From: CAWAQA01 sp963784065 | GTDB taxonomy: Bacteria; Acidobacteriota; Vicinamibacteria; Vicinamibacterales; UBA2999 | Reading direction: 5' to 3' | Length of the DNA stretch: 64,000 nt | NCBI GenBank assembly: GCA_963784065.1 | Contig: CAWAQA010000003.1 | Span: forward strand, 1,426,001-1,490,000 | Shown: piece after piece, positions 17,129-27,677 of the stretch | Layout of the letters: each line of letters opens with the position of its first letter | Numbering within the stretch: the first letter of the stretch is position 1 | Notes under the pieces: model-generated | Seen by the model: only the letters and a program-made list of their open reading frames with translations | Told to the model about the DNA's origin: nothing | Database searches by the model: none | Made by a program: the position numbers and the translations under genes

Positions 17129-17832
17129 CGCCTGGCCGCACCCGGCAACGCCGTGATCCGGCGGCTCTGCCTCGTCCCAGTCCTCCGGCGTGTCGATCGT
17201 CAGCGACTCCCGCGCCGGCACGACGAGCGGGCTGGCACGTCTCGTCCGTAGATGCTGCGCGAGTCGCGCAGCGTCCGGCGCCAGAACGCATAGACGGTCC
17301 CGTCGCGCACGAACGCCGGCCGCGCGTCCTGACGCCGGTGATGCGTTCGCCTCCGGGCAGAAACGGCACGAGCCGCCCCTCGTCGATCCGCATCACGTAG
17401 TCGGGAGACAGGTGCCGCGGCAGCTCGACACGGTCACGACCGAATCGGCGCCTGACTCGCGCAGCTGCTGCACCGCCGCGCGGATGTGATCGGGCGTCCG
17501 CAGCGGCGACGTCGGCTGCAGCAGCACGATGATCTCGGGCGACCAGCCGCTCTGCTCCAGCGCAGTCGACGGCGTGCTCGATCACCGGCAGCATCGGCGT
17601 GTCGTCCTGCGCCAGCTCCGCGGGCCGCAGTGAACGGCACCTCGAGCCCGACACGCGCGCCCTTCCGCGGCGATCCGCTCGGAGTCGGTTGACAGGACGA
17701 CGCGATCGATGACGCCGCGACGCCGACGCCGCGCCGGCCGCATAGTCGAGCAGCGATGCGCCCGGCCAGCGGGCGGAGGTTCTTGTCGGGAATGCCCTTC
17801 GACCCGCCGCGCGCGGGAACGAGGCCAAGCAC
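17125..17832 (-). CDS. neuA: CMP-nonulosonate cytidylyltransferase 1, NeuA-like (many frameshifts)
   Basis: Exactly 236 codons span GTG 17832 to TGA 17125, the family length. It opens LGLVPARGGSKGIPDKNLR, the P-loop-like CTP-binding signature of NeuA/LegF/PseF. It continues DRVVLSTDSERIA, QDDTPMLPVIEHAVD, a PTSPLRTPDHI block partly out of frame, SVVTVSELPRHLSP and DGTVYAF, and ends SLTIDTPEDWDEAE. Roughly eight frame changes occur in 700 bases, which is unlikely for a real pseudogene with every motif preserved. The enzyme joins CMP to a 9-carbon keto acid made by NeuB. The precise acid (sialic, legionaminic or other) is unknown. Confidence 0.82.
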
Positions 17833-17844
17833 GCCGACCGGTCG

Positions 17845-18772
17845 TCACGGTCGCGGCGCGTTCTGCACGAAACGGACTTCGCGACAGAGCTCCCGCACGT
17901 CGTGCTCCGGTCGGCAGCGCGTCCGGCATCGGCGTGCGACGGGCCGCGCCACGTAGCTGACGTGCAGGTGATCGGCCGCGTAGTCGGTCCGCAGGACATC
18001 GAAGCCTGCCCGCCGCAGGTACGCCGTCATCGTCGGCTCGGTCAGGTAGTACGGATGATCGATCTTCACCGCCTCCTCGACCGACCAGTTGCGAAGGTAC
18101 GCGGCACGGAAGTCGACGATGTCGACGAACAGGAGGCCGCCGGCCGTCAGCAGCTCGCGCACGCGGCGCAGCGTGCCGGCGACGTCGAGCAGGTGATCGA
18201 CCGTCTGGCAGAGGACGACGAGGTCGAACCGCCGGTCGCCGAGATCGACCGACTCGACCAGCCCGTCGATCGTCTCGATGCCGAGCGCCTGCGCCTCGGC
18301 CGTCTCGAGCGGCGCCGGATCGATGACCGTGGCGCGCAGGCCGAAGCGCTCGGCGAGGATGCTCCGCGACCACGCCGGTGGAGCCGCCGATGTCGAGCAT
18401 CGATCCGTAGCCGCTGCTCGTCGCACGATACGGCGCGAGCAGGTCGCCGCGCTCGATCGGCGTACTCGCGCTGCTCCTGCCTGGATCGTGCGCGCGTCGA
18501 TCAGCCGGCCGTGATAGGCGCTGACGAGCGGCCGGTAGGTGCCGGCGTAGAACCGCCCGTAGGCAGCGGCGGTCATCACCGGATCGAGGAACACGAGACC
18601 GCACCGGCGGCAGCCGCATGCGCTGGCCGGGTAGCCATACCGATCGCGGTGCGTCAGCACGATGAACGCGGACGCTGCCGCACAGGTTGCAGCGCGTGAC
18701 GCGCGTCTTCGGCTGCGCGGCGTAGTCGAAGCCGAGCGCGGCAATCCGCTCCTGGCGTTCCGATGGTCGCAT
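17845..18772 (-). CDS. Zinc-finger SAM methyltransferase (frameshifts)
   Basis: About 309 residues starting MRPSERQERIAALGFDYAAQ. A CNLCG pair and a CRRCGLVFLDP pair make a probable zinc site before the SAM domain. LDIGGSTGVV is motif I, LRATVIDPAPLETAEAQALG is the acidic strand region, and CQTVDHLLDVAGTLR and GGLLFVDIVDFRA follow. This is the architecture of sugar C-/O-methyltransferases with N-terminal Cys4 motifs (NovU/TylC3-like). Frameshifts near 18675, 18460, 18375 and 17925. It sits between NeuC and NeuA, so the substrate may be a nonulosonate intermediate or the finished chain. Confidence 0.78.
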
Positions 18773-18837
18773 CGTGATCTGTGGTCACACTGACGCGGAC
18801 TGGCTCAACTGCAGACCGCTGCGATCGGGAAGTACAG

Positions 18838-20005
18838 TCAGAGCCGCTTCTCGATGCGCAGCTCGCGCGGTGGCGAGCGTGTCCGCGATGCGCGTGCCGG
18901 CGCTGGCCGTCGCCATACAGATGATCGCGGCGCCGGCCGGCCGCGGCGCAGGTGCTCGCGGATCGCCGCGGCGATCGCGCCGCGGTCGTGCTCCACGTCG
19001 ATCACGTTCCGGCCGCGCTCGCGGCCCTGCTGCCGCGACCCGATGTTGACCGCCGGGACGCCCAGATACGAGCACTCCCGGATCGGCGACGCTGGAGTTG
19101 CCGACGATGGCCGCCGACGCCGTAGAGCAGCCGCAGGAAGTCCTCCGGAAACATGTTGCGGAAGAAATGGAAGTTGTCCGGGCTGCTCGCGCTCGCGGAA
19201 CACCCGGATGCCCTTCGACGTGCCGTCGGAGCCGGCGTCCACGTTCGGCCAGAACCAGAGCACCGGCAGGCCGGCGTCCTTCACGGCGTAGAGCGTCTCG
19301 TCCACCTGCTGCGCGCGCTTCGTCGTACTCCGTCGTCACCGGGTGCTGCATGACCACGAGGTAGCCCTTCGAGAGATCCTCGCGCGGTCCGACGCCGCCG
19401 TACTTCTCGAACGGATCGAAGTCGAGCGCCGGCCGCGCCGCGACGTCCGCCGCGATGTCGATCGAGGGGCAGCCGGTCATGACGACGGTGTCCGGCTCCT
19501 CGCCGAGCCTGATGACGCGCTCGGCGGGCCAGTCGCCGTCGAGACGAGGTGGAGGTTCGGCGAGCTTCGTCACCGCGTGCCGCACCTTCTCGTCGATCGA
19601 GCCGGTGACTTCGCCGCCCTGCACGTGCACGACCGGGATGTTCATGTACGACGCGGCCACGGCGGTGGCCAGCGTCTCGTAGCGGTCGGCGACCGTGACG
19701 ACCGCATCCGGCTTCAGGTTGTCGAAGACCGTGGCGAGCTCGACCAGGCCGAGGCCGGTCGACTTCGCCGACGTGACGAGGTTCTCGCCCTCGAGCACCA
19801 TGTAGACGCGCGCCGGCGGGCCGAAGCCGTCGCGCTCGATCGCGTGGATGGCGTTGCCGTAGCGCTCGAGCAGCGCCGACGCGGCGACGACGAGCTGCAG
19901 CTCGAGATCGGGATGCTCGTCGATCGCCTTGAGCGCCGTCCGGATCCGCGAGTAGCTGGGACGCGCGGTGACGACGACGCAGATTTGTCGTTTGCCGTTG
20001 TTCAT
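18838..20005 (-). CDS. neuC: UDP-GlcNAc 2-epimerase (hydrolysing) 1, NeuC/LegG-like (frameshifts)
   Basis: About 389 residues. It begins QICVVVTARPSYSRIRTAL, with the family's TRAxY-like nucleotide region. Then come YMVLEGENLVTSAKSTGLG, AVVTVADRYETLATA, VHVQGGEVTGSIDE (catalytic His/Glu region) and VVMQHPVTTEYDEA. Several frames later come WPNVDAGSDGTSKGIR, VGNSS and the end LRIEKRL. The reaction is release of ManNAc-type sugar and UDP, the first step of sialic or legionaminic acid synthesis. Frameshifts lie near 19545, 19320, 19205, 19100, 18945 and 18875. Confidence 0.87.
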
Positions 20006-20019
20006 CGAGTATGAGCGAT

Positions 20020-20039
20020 CTTCCGCCTGAAGGCGGAAG
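20020..20039. repeat. REP-like hairpin CTTCCGCCTGAAGGCGGAAG
   Basis: Perfect 20-base palindrome in the 99-base gap between NeuB and NeuC. A second, less regular GC-rich inverted repeat follows at about 20070-20097. Its TGAA centre is the complement of the TTCA seen in the other copies. Confidence 0.65.
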
Positions 20040-20104
20040 CCACGCCAGGCGTCGGCGTCACGACGTGCTTCCGGTCGGCGAGCCGGCTCGCAGCCGGAAC
20101 GAAC

Positions 20105-21151
20105 CTATGCCGTCTCCAGATCGTCTTCGCGAATCACCTCGTCGGCGGCGATGTCGCGGCGCAGCGTGCGCCCGATGACGTCGGGCAGGCGCTCGGCGGG
20201 AATGCCGGTGCCTGGTTTCTTCGCGGCCAGGTGCGCGCCCGTCAGGACCGTGCCCGCCGCCAGCGGCGTCCGCGCCACCAGGCTCTTGGTGAAGATCGCG
20301 CGCAGCGGCGCCATGTCGGCGGCCACGGCGTCCTTGTCGACCGGGTTCGCGCGCATCCGTTCGACGAAGCGGACGCCGTCCACGAGCTGCCGCAGTTCCT
20401 CGATCGTGACCGACGCAGGCACGTCAGGGCCGAACATGCCGCGGCTCATCGTGACGTGCACTTCGAGCACGTCGCTGCCGAGCGTCGCCGCCGCGATGCC
20501 CGGGATAGATCGTGCCGGAATGATCCGACAGCCCGACGAAGCAGCCGTAACGCTCGCGGAAGAACGTGATCATGTTGAGGCCGATCCGCTCGGGCGGGCA
20601 CGGATACGCGGTGGTGCACTGCAGGACGCGCGAGCGGGAGCCCGGCGCGCCGTCACGCGCTCGACGGCCTTGTCGACCTCGGCGATCGCGCTCATCCCGC
20701 TCGACAGCAGGATCGGGCCGGCCGGTCGCGATCATCGCGTCGAGCAGCGCGCAGGTTGCTGACCTCACCCGAGGCAACCTTCCACATCGGCATGCCGACG
20801 CGCGCCAGCAGGTCCACCGCCTCGCGCGAGAACGGCGAGCTCAGGAAGACGAGGCCGCGCTCGCGCGCATGGTCGGCCAGTCCCTGCCACTGCGCCTCGG
20901 TGAACTCCATCCGCTTCCAGTAGTCGTAGCGCGTCGCGTCCTGCCGGCTGAACTTCACGCGGAACGGCTCGGCGGGCGTGCTCTCCGCCGCGGCGATGTG
21001 CGTCTGGAACTTCACCGCGTCGGCGCCGCCGCGCGCCACTTCGTCGATGAATGCGTGCGCCAGGCCCAGGCTGCCGTCGTGCGCCAGCCCGACCTCGCCG
21101 ATGATGAGGCACCGCCCCTGCTCGAGCCCGGCGCATCGTCGATTCGCTCAC
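20105..21151 (-). CDS. neuB: Nonulosonate synthase, NeuB-like with SAF domain (frameshifts)
   Basis: 349 codons from GTG 21151 (GTGA overlap with A5), the normal NeuB length. The catalytic TIM barrel shows ADAVKFQTH, WKVASGEVSN, QCTTAYPCPPE, GLSDHSGT and EVHVTMSRGMFGPD. The last 60 residues (FTKSLVARTPLAAGTVLTG, KKPGTGIPAERL) are the antifreeze-like SAF domain that lids the active site. It condenses phosphoenolpyruvate with a ManNAc-type sugar. It is the only NeuB in the window, serving two NeuC and two NeuA copies. Frameshifts are needed around 21110, 20730, 20660 and 20510. Confidence 0.88.
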
Positions 21152-22173
21152 GTCACGCCTCCGTGCCGACGCCCGCCGGCAGCGGCCGTCTCGCGCGTTC
21201 GCCCAGGCCAAGCCGGACGACGTCCGACGTCGCGGACGTCGAGCGGGACGAACGAGCCGGCCCTCAGGCTCGAGAAGACGCGCTTGGAGACCTCCAGGTG
21301 GTCGAACCGGAACGCGGTGGGATGCGAGAAGAACGCCACCGTGTCGATGCCGTAGAACGGCGCCAGATACGAGAACCCGCCATAGGTGCCGACGAAGGCC
21401 TTGGCGCCGCAGATGATGCGCGTCTGCACCTCGAGGTTCGTCTCGGGCGTCATCAGGTGCTCGACGGAGTGCAGCGCGGTCCGTGCCTGATCGCCGCGAA
21501 GTCGGAGTGATCGTCGTAGCGCTGGGCGGTGTTGAGCAGCACGACGTCGGTGGTCCGCGTGAGCTCGGCCAGCGTCCTGGCGATGAACGCGCGGTTTCGC
21601 GGCGCTGTCTGGCAGCGCCGCGTTCGCGTAGAACTTCACGGCGACGTACTCGCGCGGAAGATGCGCCGCCAGGTCGCCGAGCGGCAGCTCGGGCAGGGAT
21701 CGGAAGACGCTGAACGCCTCGACCAGCGTCATCGGCGCCTGCTGGCGCCAGAAGACGCTGAACAGGTTGTACATCAGCGACGGGTGCAGCAGCTTCGCCG
21801 AGCCGAGCCCGCGCGCGCGCTTCACGCGCTCGACGATCTCCCGGTCGAACTCGCCGACGTCGACGTGCTTGAAGCGCCCTCGCTGCTCGTGGATGCGCGC
21901 CTCGTTGCGCTGGCGGAACTCGTCGGCGCCATAGAGCGACAGGATGTCGTGGTAGTTCGAGGTGATGTGCCGATACCACGGCGCCGCGCCGCCGCGCGAG
22001 ACGACGATGAGCTGATCGTCGTGCAGGCTGCCGTAGGCCTTCGCCCAGGCCAGGAACGGTATCCAGTAGAGCAGCTCGAATCCCGTTTCCGTGAGCCAGG
22101 GCCCGACGATGATCGGCCGGTCCTGGCGCCCGAGCATCGTCACCAGCTCGCGGGTCTCCTCGACCTCGGGCAT
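21148..22173 (-). CDS. Family A protein 5 (frameshifts; start unresolved)
   Basis: From MPEVEETRELV it carries VGPWLTETGFELLYWIPFL, SRGGAAPWYRHITSNYHDIL, HPSLMYNLFSVFWRQQ, VAVKFYANAALPDSAA, LMTPETNLEVQTRIICGAK and AFVGTYGGFSYLAPFYGI. Frameshifts near 21602 and 21478 interrupt the middle. The frame stays open upstream to about 22280 (TPEAEQAARSGKSLLFPG) without a clear start, so the true N-terminus probably lies nearer 22300. Its stop overlaps the NeuB start. Note Glu-Thr-Gly in place of Glu-Val-Gly in the first block. The partner B1 lies directly upstream. Confidence 0.8.
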   Translation of the reverse strand: MPEVEETRELVTMLGRQDRPIIVGPWLTETGFELLYWIPFLAWAKAYGSLHDDQLIVVSRGGAAPWYRHITSNYHDILSLYGADEFRQRNEARIHEQRGRFKHVDVGEFDREIVERVKRARGLGSAKLLHPSLMYNLFSVFWRQQAPMTLVEAFSVFRSLPELPLGDLAAHLPREYVAVKFYANAALPDSAAKPRVHRQDAGRAHADHRRRAAQHRPALRRSLRLRGDQARTALHSVEHLMTPETNLEVQTRIICGAKAFVGTYGGFSYLAPFYGIDTVAFFSHPTAFRFDHLEVSKRVFSSLRAGSFVPLDVRDVGRRPAWPGRTRETAAAGGRRHGGVT

Positions 22174-22282
22174 ACCGGGGAAGAGGAGGCTCTTGCCGGA
22201 TCGCGCGGCCTGTTCTGCTTCGGGCGTCAGGCTCGCGCCGGTCGAGCCGGCGCGGCTCCGGCGGTTCCTCGCCGACGATGTG

Positions 22283-23863
22283 CTTCAGGCGCGCGACCGC
22301 GTACTGCGCGAATCTTCAGGAACACCTGCTTCTTGAAGTTGCGGCGGAAGCGGCGGACCTTGTAGTTCGTTTCCTTCCGCAGCGGCTGCGTGACGGCAGC
22401 GGAGCTGCGCGTAGGCGAGCCAGGGCAGGAGCAGGACACGTGCGGCCAGCGCGGTCAGCGGCGCGCCCGCCGGCGCCGGCGCCGGCTGCGTGGCGGCCGC
22501 TTCGATGGCGCTCGGCGAAGCGCGGCGTGGACGGACTGTCCAGGCCCTGCGGCCGGATGAATGCCTCGGTGAAGCGGCGGGCGCGCTCGATGCCGCGGCG
22601 CCGGATCGGCGAGCGTGGCCGAGAGCTGCGCGACGTGCTCGTCGAGGCTGCGCGCCGGCTGCACGCAGGCCGCCGCCCGACGTCCATCAGGTAATGGAAG
22701 TGCAGCGTGCCTTCCTGGTTGTCCTTCGGAGATCTCCGGCAGCAGGACGGTGAGCACCGGCTTGCCGGCGACGCCGGCTTCGAGGAAGGCGCTGGTGTTG
22801 AGTCCGACGACCGCCGGCGGCGTGGGCGAAGGAGTCGAAGTAGTCGTTCTTCGAGGCGGGATCGACGGGATGGCTGCCGAAGAACGCGACGTTCTTGAAC
22901 TCGGTCAGATCGATCTGCTGCCACTCGTCGTGGCGGGCCGGGTGCGGCCGGACCAGGATGCCGGCCTCGCGCAGCCGCAGGGTCGCGCGCTGCCGCGCAC
23001 GGCTGCGATCCACTGCTCGACGAATCGCGCCTCGCTGGCCGTGTTGCGAAAGAGCGACGAGCAGACGTAGAGGACGATCGGCTTCGCCGGGTCGAGGCCG
23101 AGCTGCTCGCAGAACTCCTCCCGCGGCCGCGACGGCGCGCCGCCCGAACCACTGGTCGTAGCATTGCGCGCCGGTCACGACGACCCGGGCCGGCGGCACG
23201 CCGTGAAGCTCGATCGCTTCCTGCTTCTGCGTCTCGTTCCAGACGGTCACCAGGTCGGGCACGGCGCGGAGCAGCGACTTGCTCGACAGGTGATCCCAGC
23301 TCCCGACGCACAAGCACCGTGCGCAGGCCGAGGGCGCGCGCGCTCAGGTAATGATCGAGCTGCGGCGATCCGAGGTCGACCAGCGGGGTGATGAGGACGA
23401 CGTCCGGCGGCCTGCTCGCGCAGGAAGGCGTCGAGCTCGCGGCTGCGCGGAATCGCCCGCTCGAACTGGTACAGGATCCACGCCGAGCAGCCGCCGCCCG
23501 GATTCGGTGCGGAGCAGCGGCAGGCCGGCAAGCCAGCGCACGACCGCCGGGCGTCCGTTCCTCGGCGCGGCCGCGGAGCCTCGGTGCCGCCGCATAGCGC
23601 GGATCGAGGAAGCGCAGGTAGTCGATGCCGAGCCGCAGCTTGCGCGCAAGGTCGTACCACGCGCCCGATTCGCGCGTGGGCGTCCATCCCACCGTGAGCC
23701 TCGGGTACCGCGCCGCCAGCCGCTCGACCATCCCGGCGCCGCCCATCGACTCCTCGCGATCGGCGGACAGGTGCAGCTTGTGACCGCGCTCGGCGAGCTC
23801 GGCGATCGCCGACTCGAAGTTGCGGAGGTAGGAGAAGTGACGCGCGAGGAAGAGGATTTTCAT
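22283..23863 (-). CDS. Family B protein 1 (frameshifts)
   Basis: Starts KILFLARHFSYLRNFESA at ATG 23863 (TGATG with the fusion gene upstream). Across several frames it shows DVVLITPLVDLGSPQLDHYL, a SWDHLSSKSLLR block, VWNETQKQEAIELHG, VVVTGAQCYDQWFGR, RPHPARHDEWQ and a reversed-frame NTSAFLEA block. The C-terminus is Arg/Lys-rich (NYKVRRFRRNFKKQVF), but the stop is ambiguous because of frame changes; 22283 is the best candidate. Frameshifts lie near 23590, 23310, 23120, 22980, 22820 and 22590. It forms a B-to-A pair with family A protein 5. Confidence 0.78.
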
Positions 23864-25938
23864 CAGTGGAGACGCTCGCGCGTGCGCTCGACGAAGCCGG
23901 TGACCCCGAGGCGGCGCGACGTGATCAGCGCACCATACACGCTCAGGAGGACCGCGTGCTTCGCGCGCTTGTACACCCACCGCGGCCAGCCGAGCGCGGC
24001 CAGCAGCCCGCGCTGCACGCTGGACTTCCCGTAATGGCGCCAGGCGTATGCCGAAGCGTAGTAGGCAATGAGGCGTGCCACAGCCGGGCGCGAACGGCCA
24101 GGGAGTGCCGGCGTGTGCCGGCCGTACGTGGCCCACAGTGAGCGGGCATGCATGTACCACGGCGCGGTCAGCGCCGACGGCACCTTCGTCCCCGGCCGGA
24201 ACAACGTCGTGCGCTGGCGCGCCACGCTGCCGGCAGAAAACTGCCGGCGCGACCAGAGGACTTCGGGTACCTGGCGAATCTGTCCCTGCAGCGTCATCTC
24301 CGCAATGAGCAGGCGGTCGGGGCAGAGTACTTCGCGGAAGATGCCTGCCTGCTTCACGGCCTCGACGCGCATCAACCCATACACGATGTCACCCGCGGCG
24401 ACCGAATCGCTGCGGCTGAGCATCTTCCACCGCGTGGCGACGTCGGTGATGCCGAACGTCTCGAACTGGCGCGCCGGTTTCTCCAGCGGCAGGCCTGCCG
24501 GATCCATGCGCTGGGTCAGCGGATACGCCAGCACCACCTCGGGCTGCCGGTCGAGCGTCTCGACGAGCGTCGCGAGCCACTCGGGATGCCACCGATCGTG
24601 GTCGCTCCACCACGCGAAGTATTCGGCGCCTCCGGCGACGGCCTGCTCGAACGCGGTCCGCCATGCCGCCACCATCCCCTGCCGCTCCTCGAAGCGGACG
24701 TAGCGCACGCGCGCATCGCGCCGCTCGTAGGCCCGGGCCAGCCCTTCGGTCCCGTCGGTCGAGGCATCGTCCACGATGACGGCGGTGAAGTGGCCATATG
24801 ACTGTGCCAGCAGCGAATCGAGCGCTTCGGCGAAGAACAGCGCGCGATTGTGCGCGGTCACGCCGATCGCGACGCGCGGAGCCGGTGAGTCAGTGGTCAC
24901 GCTTTCGGCGGCCCGTGCGCGAAGCGTGCCTGCAAGATGCCGGTAGCGCATCTCGTCGGCGCGCCCGGCCTTCGACGCCTCCTCGATGCTGAGGGCGCTG
25001 TCGCGCTTCGTCGCCTTCGTGTAGTCGGAACCGAGCAAGCGCATCTCGCGGAGATCGTACTGCCTGGAGAGGGCGCCGCTCACACTCTCGATCTCCGCCT
25101 GGTAGTGCGTCCGCTCGCGATTGAGGCTGTAGAGCGAGCGGCATCCGATCGACGCGGCCAGCCCGACATAGCCTTCCACCTGGGCGGCCGTCATCTCCTG
25201 GAACGACACGAGGTTCACGAGCAGGTCGGGATGGGCCGCGCGGAGCGCTTCCACTCGATCGTCGGGGACGAACACGAAGTCGGCGTTTTCCCACCGATCG
25301 AAGGTCGGTTCGCCCTCGCGCCAGAACCGGATCCTGGCGTCGGGGAACACCGTCGCGAGATAGGTCGCCGAGAACAGGAACAGTTCGGGGAAGTCGACGA
25401 TGACCCAGGTGGTATTGGGGAAGAGGGTCTTGAACTGGTAGGCGAAGCCTCCCCAGCCGCCGCCGATCTCCCACACGAGCCTGCGCTCGGTGGTGGCGCC
25501 GGGCGCGTCGAGCAGGCCCGCGCGGCGCATGCCGACGAGCACCTCGAAGAACTTGAGCGTGTCAACGTTGTAGAGGCGTCCGTCGATCCGGTATCCAAAG
25601 CCGCCGAGCGCCTCCGGCTCCTCGACCAGGAGATCCGTGCCGCCCGCCAGCTCCGCGAGCGCGTTCAGGCGACGCTCGAACCAGGCCTGGCGGTCGCCGT
25701 ACTCGCGGTAGTCGTAGGGGCGGATGCCGGTGATGTGAAACGCGTGATGGCGCAGCTTGGCGATGACGAGCGGCGACGCTTCGGCCATGTAGTCGATGGC
25801 CGACAGCTCGTCGGTCCAGTAGCGGCTCGGCGCGGCATCGCCCGCCTTGCTGCGCCCGTACGTCATCCGCTCCACCTCGTCGCGGACGCGGAGGTAGGTC
25901 GCGTATGCGCCGTCGTGCGCCGGCATCGCGTGCGTCAT
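23863..25938 (-). CDS. Fusion: putative sugar O-methyltransferase + GT2 glycosyltransferase
   Basis: 691 residues, intact. Residues ~1-360 begin with a helical region YWTDELSAIDYMAEASPLV followed by LRHHAFHITGIRPYDYREYG. A Rossmann part follows with LVWEIGGGWGGFAYQFKTL (SAM-motif-like) and WVIVDFPELFLFSATYL, matching the putative sugar O-methyltransferase type found in other surface-glycan loci. Residues ~365-620 are a GT2 domain: VAIGVTAHNRALFFAEALD, VIVDDASTDGTEGLARAYE and the acceptor-side FAWWSDHDRWHPEWL. The ~70-residue tail is basic. One chain may both extend and methylate the glycan. ATGA overlap with B2. Confidence 0.82.
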   Translation of the reverse strand: MTHAMPAHDGAYATYLRVRDEVERMTYGRSKAGDAAPSRYWTDELSAIDYMAEASPLVIAKLRHHAFHITGIRPYDYREYGDRQAWFERRLNALAELAGGTDLLVEEPEALGGFGYRIDGRLYNVDTLKFFEVLVGMRRAGLLDAPGATTERRLVWEIGGGWGGFAYQFKTLFPNTTWVIVDFPELFLFSATYLATVFPDARIRFWREGEPTFDRWENADFVFVPDDRVEALRAAHPDLLVNLVSFQEMTAAQVEGYVGLAASIGCRSLYSLNRERTHYQAEIESVSGALSRQYDLREMRLLGSDYTKATKRDSALSIEEASKAGRADEMRYRHLAGTLRARAAESVTTDSPAPRVAIGVTAHNRALFFAEALDSLLAQSYGHFTAVIVDDASTDGTEGLARAYERRDARVRYVRFEERQGMVAAWRTAFEQAVAGGAEYFAWWSDHDRWHPEWLATLVETLDRQPEVVLAYPLTQRMDPAGLPLEKPARQFETFGITDVATRWKMLSRSDSVAAGDIVYGLMRVEAVKQAGIFREVLCPDRLLIAEMTLQGQIRQVPEVLWSRRQFSAGSVARQRTTLFRPGTKVPSALTAPWYMHARSLWATYGRHTPALPGRSRPAVARLIAYYASAYAWRHYGKSSVQRGLLAALGWPRWVYKRAKHAVLLSVYGALITSRRLGVTGFVERTRERLH

Positions 25939-27677
25939 GACATGAGGCCCATGAGCGCCTTCACCCGTCCCTTCAGACGAGCGACCTGCTTCCGCCACAC
26001 GGTTCCGGACGCAACCGTGCGCGCCGCCGTTCTGACGCGCCCGAGATGCCGCTGCCGCGTACGCGCCCTCTGCTCGCGGCGGCGCTCCTGGCGGCGGCGC
26101 TCCAGCAGCTGTTGCTTGTCGGCGACCCGCTGCGCGCGATCGGCGCGGGCGACCTGCCGCACGGCTGCCTTTTCAGCCTTGGCGGCGTCGTTGCGCGCTT
26201 CGATGGCATCGCGCAGCAAGGGCCGCAGCCACCCCTGCTGCGCCGACTGCGCCACGCGCTCGACCAGCGGCTGCGCCGCGTCGTGCCATCGGCCCGGCAG
26301 ATCGGCAGCGGGAGCGGCGGCTGCAGCCATCTGCTCGAGCGCCGCCACGAATCCCGGCGTCGCGGGTGTCTCGAGCCCGCCCGGCCTGACGAACGCCGTG
26401 ATGAACCGGACGTTGCGCTCGTCGCGCTGCGCGGGCCGCGTCAGCACGTCCGCAAGCTCCGCCAGGTGCTGCGGAAACGAACGCGCGACCTCGAGCAGTC
26501 CGCCTTCCACTTCGAGCAGGTAGCGGAAGTGCTGCACGCCCTCCTGGTACATCTCGAACTCGGGGAGCAGGAGCGTGTGCACCGGACGGCCGACAATCGC
26601 GGCTTCGAGGAAGGCGCTGGTCACGAGGCCGATGACGGCGTGGCTGTGGAACAGCGAGTCGAAATAGTCGGCCTGCGCGTCGGGGCTGGTGGGATTGCGG
26701 CCGTAGAGCGCCGCGTTGCCGAACCGCTCGAGCGAGACACCCTCCCATTCGTCCATCCGCTCGGGGTGCGGGCGCACCAGGATGCCTGCGTTCCGCAGCC
26801 GCGGATCCGCGCTCGTGCGGACCTCCTCGATCCAGCGCAGCACGAAGCGCGACTCCGTCGGATCGGGAGTCATCACCGAGCAGACGTAGAGCAGGATGGG
26901 GCGTTCGGGGTCGAGTCCGACGGCGCGGCAGAACGACTCGCGATCGCGCGCCGGACGGCGGCCGAACCACTGGTCGTAGCACTGCGCGCCGGTGACGACG
27001 ATCCGATCGGCCGGCATGCCGTGCCAGTCGATGGCTTCGCGCTTCTGCGTCTCGTTCCAGAGGAAGATGCGGTCCGGCACCGTTCGCAGCAACGCCTTGC
27101 CGGAGAGATGATCCCAGCTGAACACGCAGATGCCCGTGCGGCGTCCGAGCGCCCGCGCCGCGCGCAGGTGATCGATCTGCGGAACGCGCCAGGCGGTGAC
27201 CGACGCCACCAGCACCACGTCGGGATCGTGAGCCTCGATGAACGCGCAACTCGCCTTGCTCAGCGGCATCAGCCGCTCGGCCGCTCGCAGCCCGGCGCCG
27301 AGCACGCGGCGTGCCGTGCGGCTGCCGCCGGCGCCCGCCTCCATCACCCGCACGACACCGGCCGGCACGCGCTCTTTCAGCGTGCGGCGCGTCTTCTGGA
27401 AGCCGGAGAACACGTCCTCGTGGAACCGGACGTAGTCAGCTGCCACGCGCAGCTTTCGCGCCAGCCGGAACCACGCCTCGTCGTCGAGCGCCGGCGCGAA
27501 TCCGAACGTCACACCGGGGTAGCCCGCCGCAAGGCGTTCCACCAGCTCGCGGCCGCCGAGCGCCTCCGGCTCGTCGGCGGCCAGATGCAACCGGTGCCCG
27601 CGCTCGGCCAGCGCGACGATCACCGACTCGAAGTTGCGGAAGTACCCGAAGTGCACCGCGCAGAACAGGACCTTCAC
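25935..27677 (-). CDS. Family B protein 2 (putative GT-B-like transferase; reference copy)
   Basis: 580 residues, intact, start GTG 27677 (GTGA with the cytidylyltransferase). It opens KVLFCAVHFGYFRNFESVI, with GHRLHLAADE. Then come DVVLVASVTAWRVPQIDHL, SWDHLSGKALLR, LWNETQKREAIDWHG, VVTGAQCYDQWFGR, ILLYVCSV, GILVRPHPERMDEW, DYFDSLFHSHAVIGLVTSA and FLEAAIVGRPVHTLLLPEF. It ends with ~110 residues rich in Arg/Lys/Gln. The RPHP and late S/T-rich loop suggest a GT-B or UDP-GlcNAc-2-epimerase-like fold, as in CDP-glycerol and surface-polymer transferases. The function is inferred and I cannot name the family with certainty. Confidence 0.83.
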   Translation of the reverse strand: MKVLFCAVHFGYFRNFESVIVALAERGHRLHLAADEPEALGGRELVERLAAGYPGVTFGFAPALDDEAWFRLARKLRVAADYVRFHEDVFSGFQKTRRTLKERVPAGVVRVMEAGAGGSRTARRVLGAGLRAAERLMPLSKASCAFIEAHDPDVVLVASVTAWRVPQIDHLRAARALGRRTGICVFSWDHLSGKALLRTVPDRIFLWNETQKREAIDWHGMPADRIVVTGAQCYDQWFGRRPARDRESFCRAVGLDPERPILLYVCSVMTPDPTESRFVLRWIEEVRTSADPRLRNAGILVRPHPERMDEWEGVSLERFGNAALYGRNPTSPDAQADYFDSLFHSHAVIGLVTSAFLEAAIVGRPVHTLLLPEFEMYQEGVQHFRYLLEVEGGLLEVARSFPQHLAELADVLTRPAQRDERNVRFITAFVRPGGLETPATPGFVAALEQMAAAAAPAADLPGRWHDAAQPLVERVAQSAQQGWLRPLLRDAIEARNDAAKAEKAAVRQVARADRAQRVADKQQLLERRRQERRREQRARTRQRHLGRVRTAARTVASGTVWRKQVARLKGRVKALMGLMS

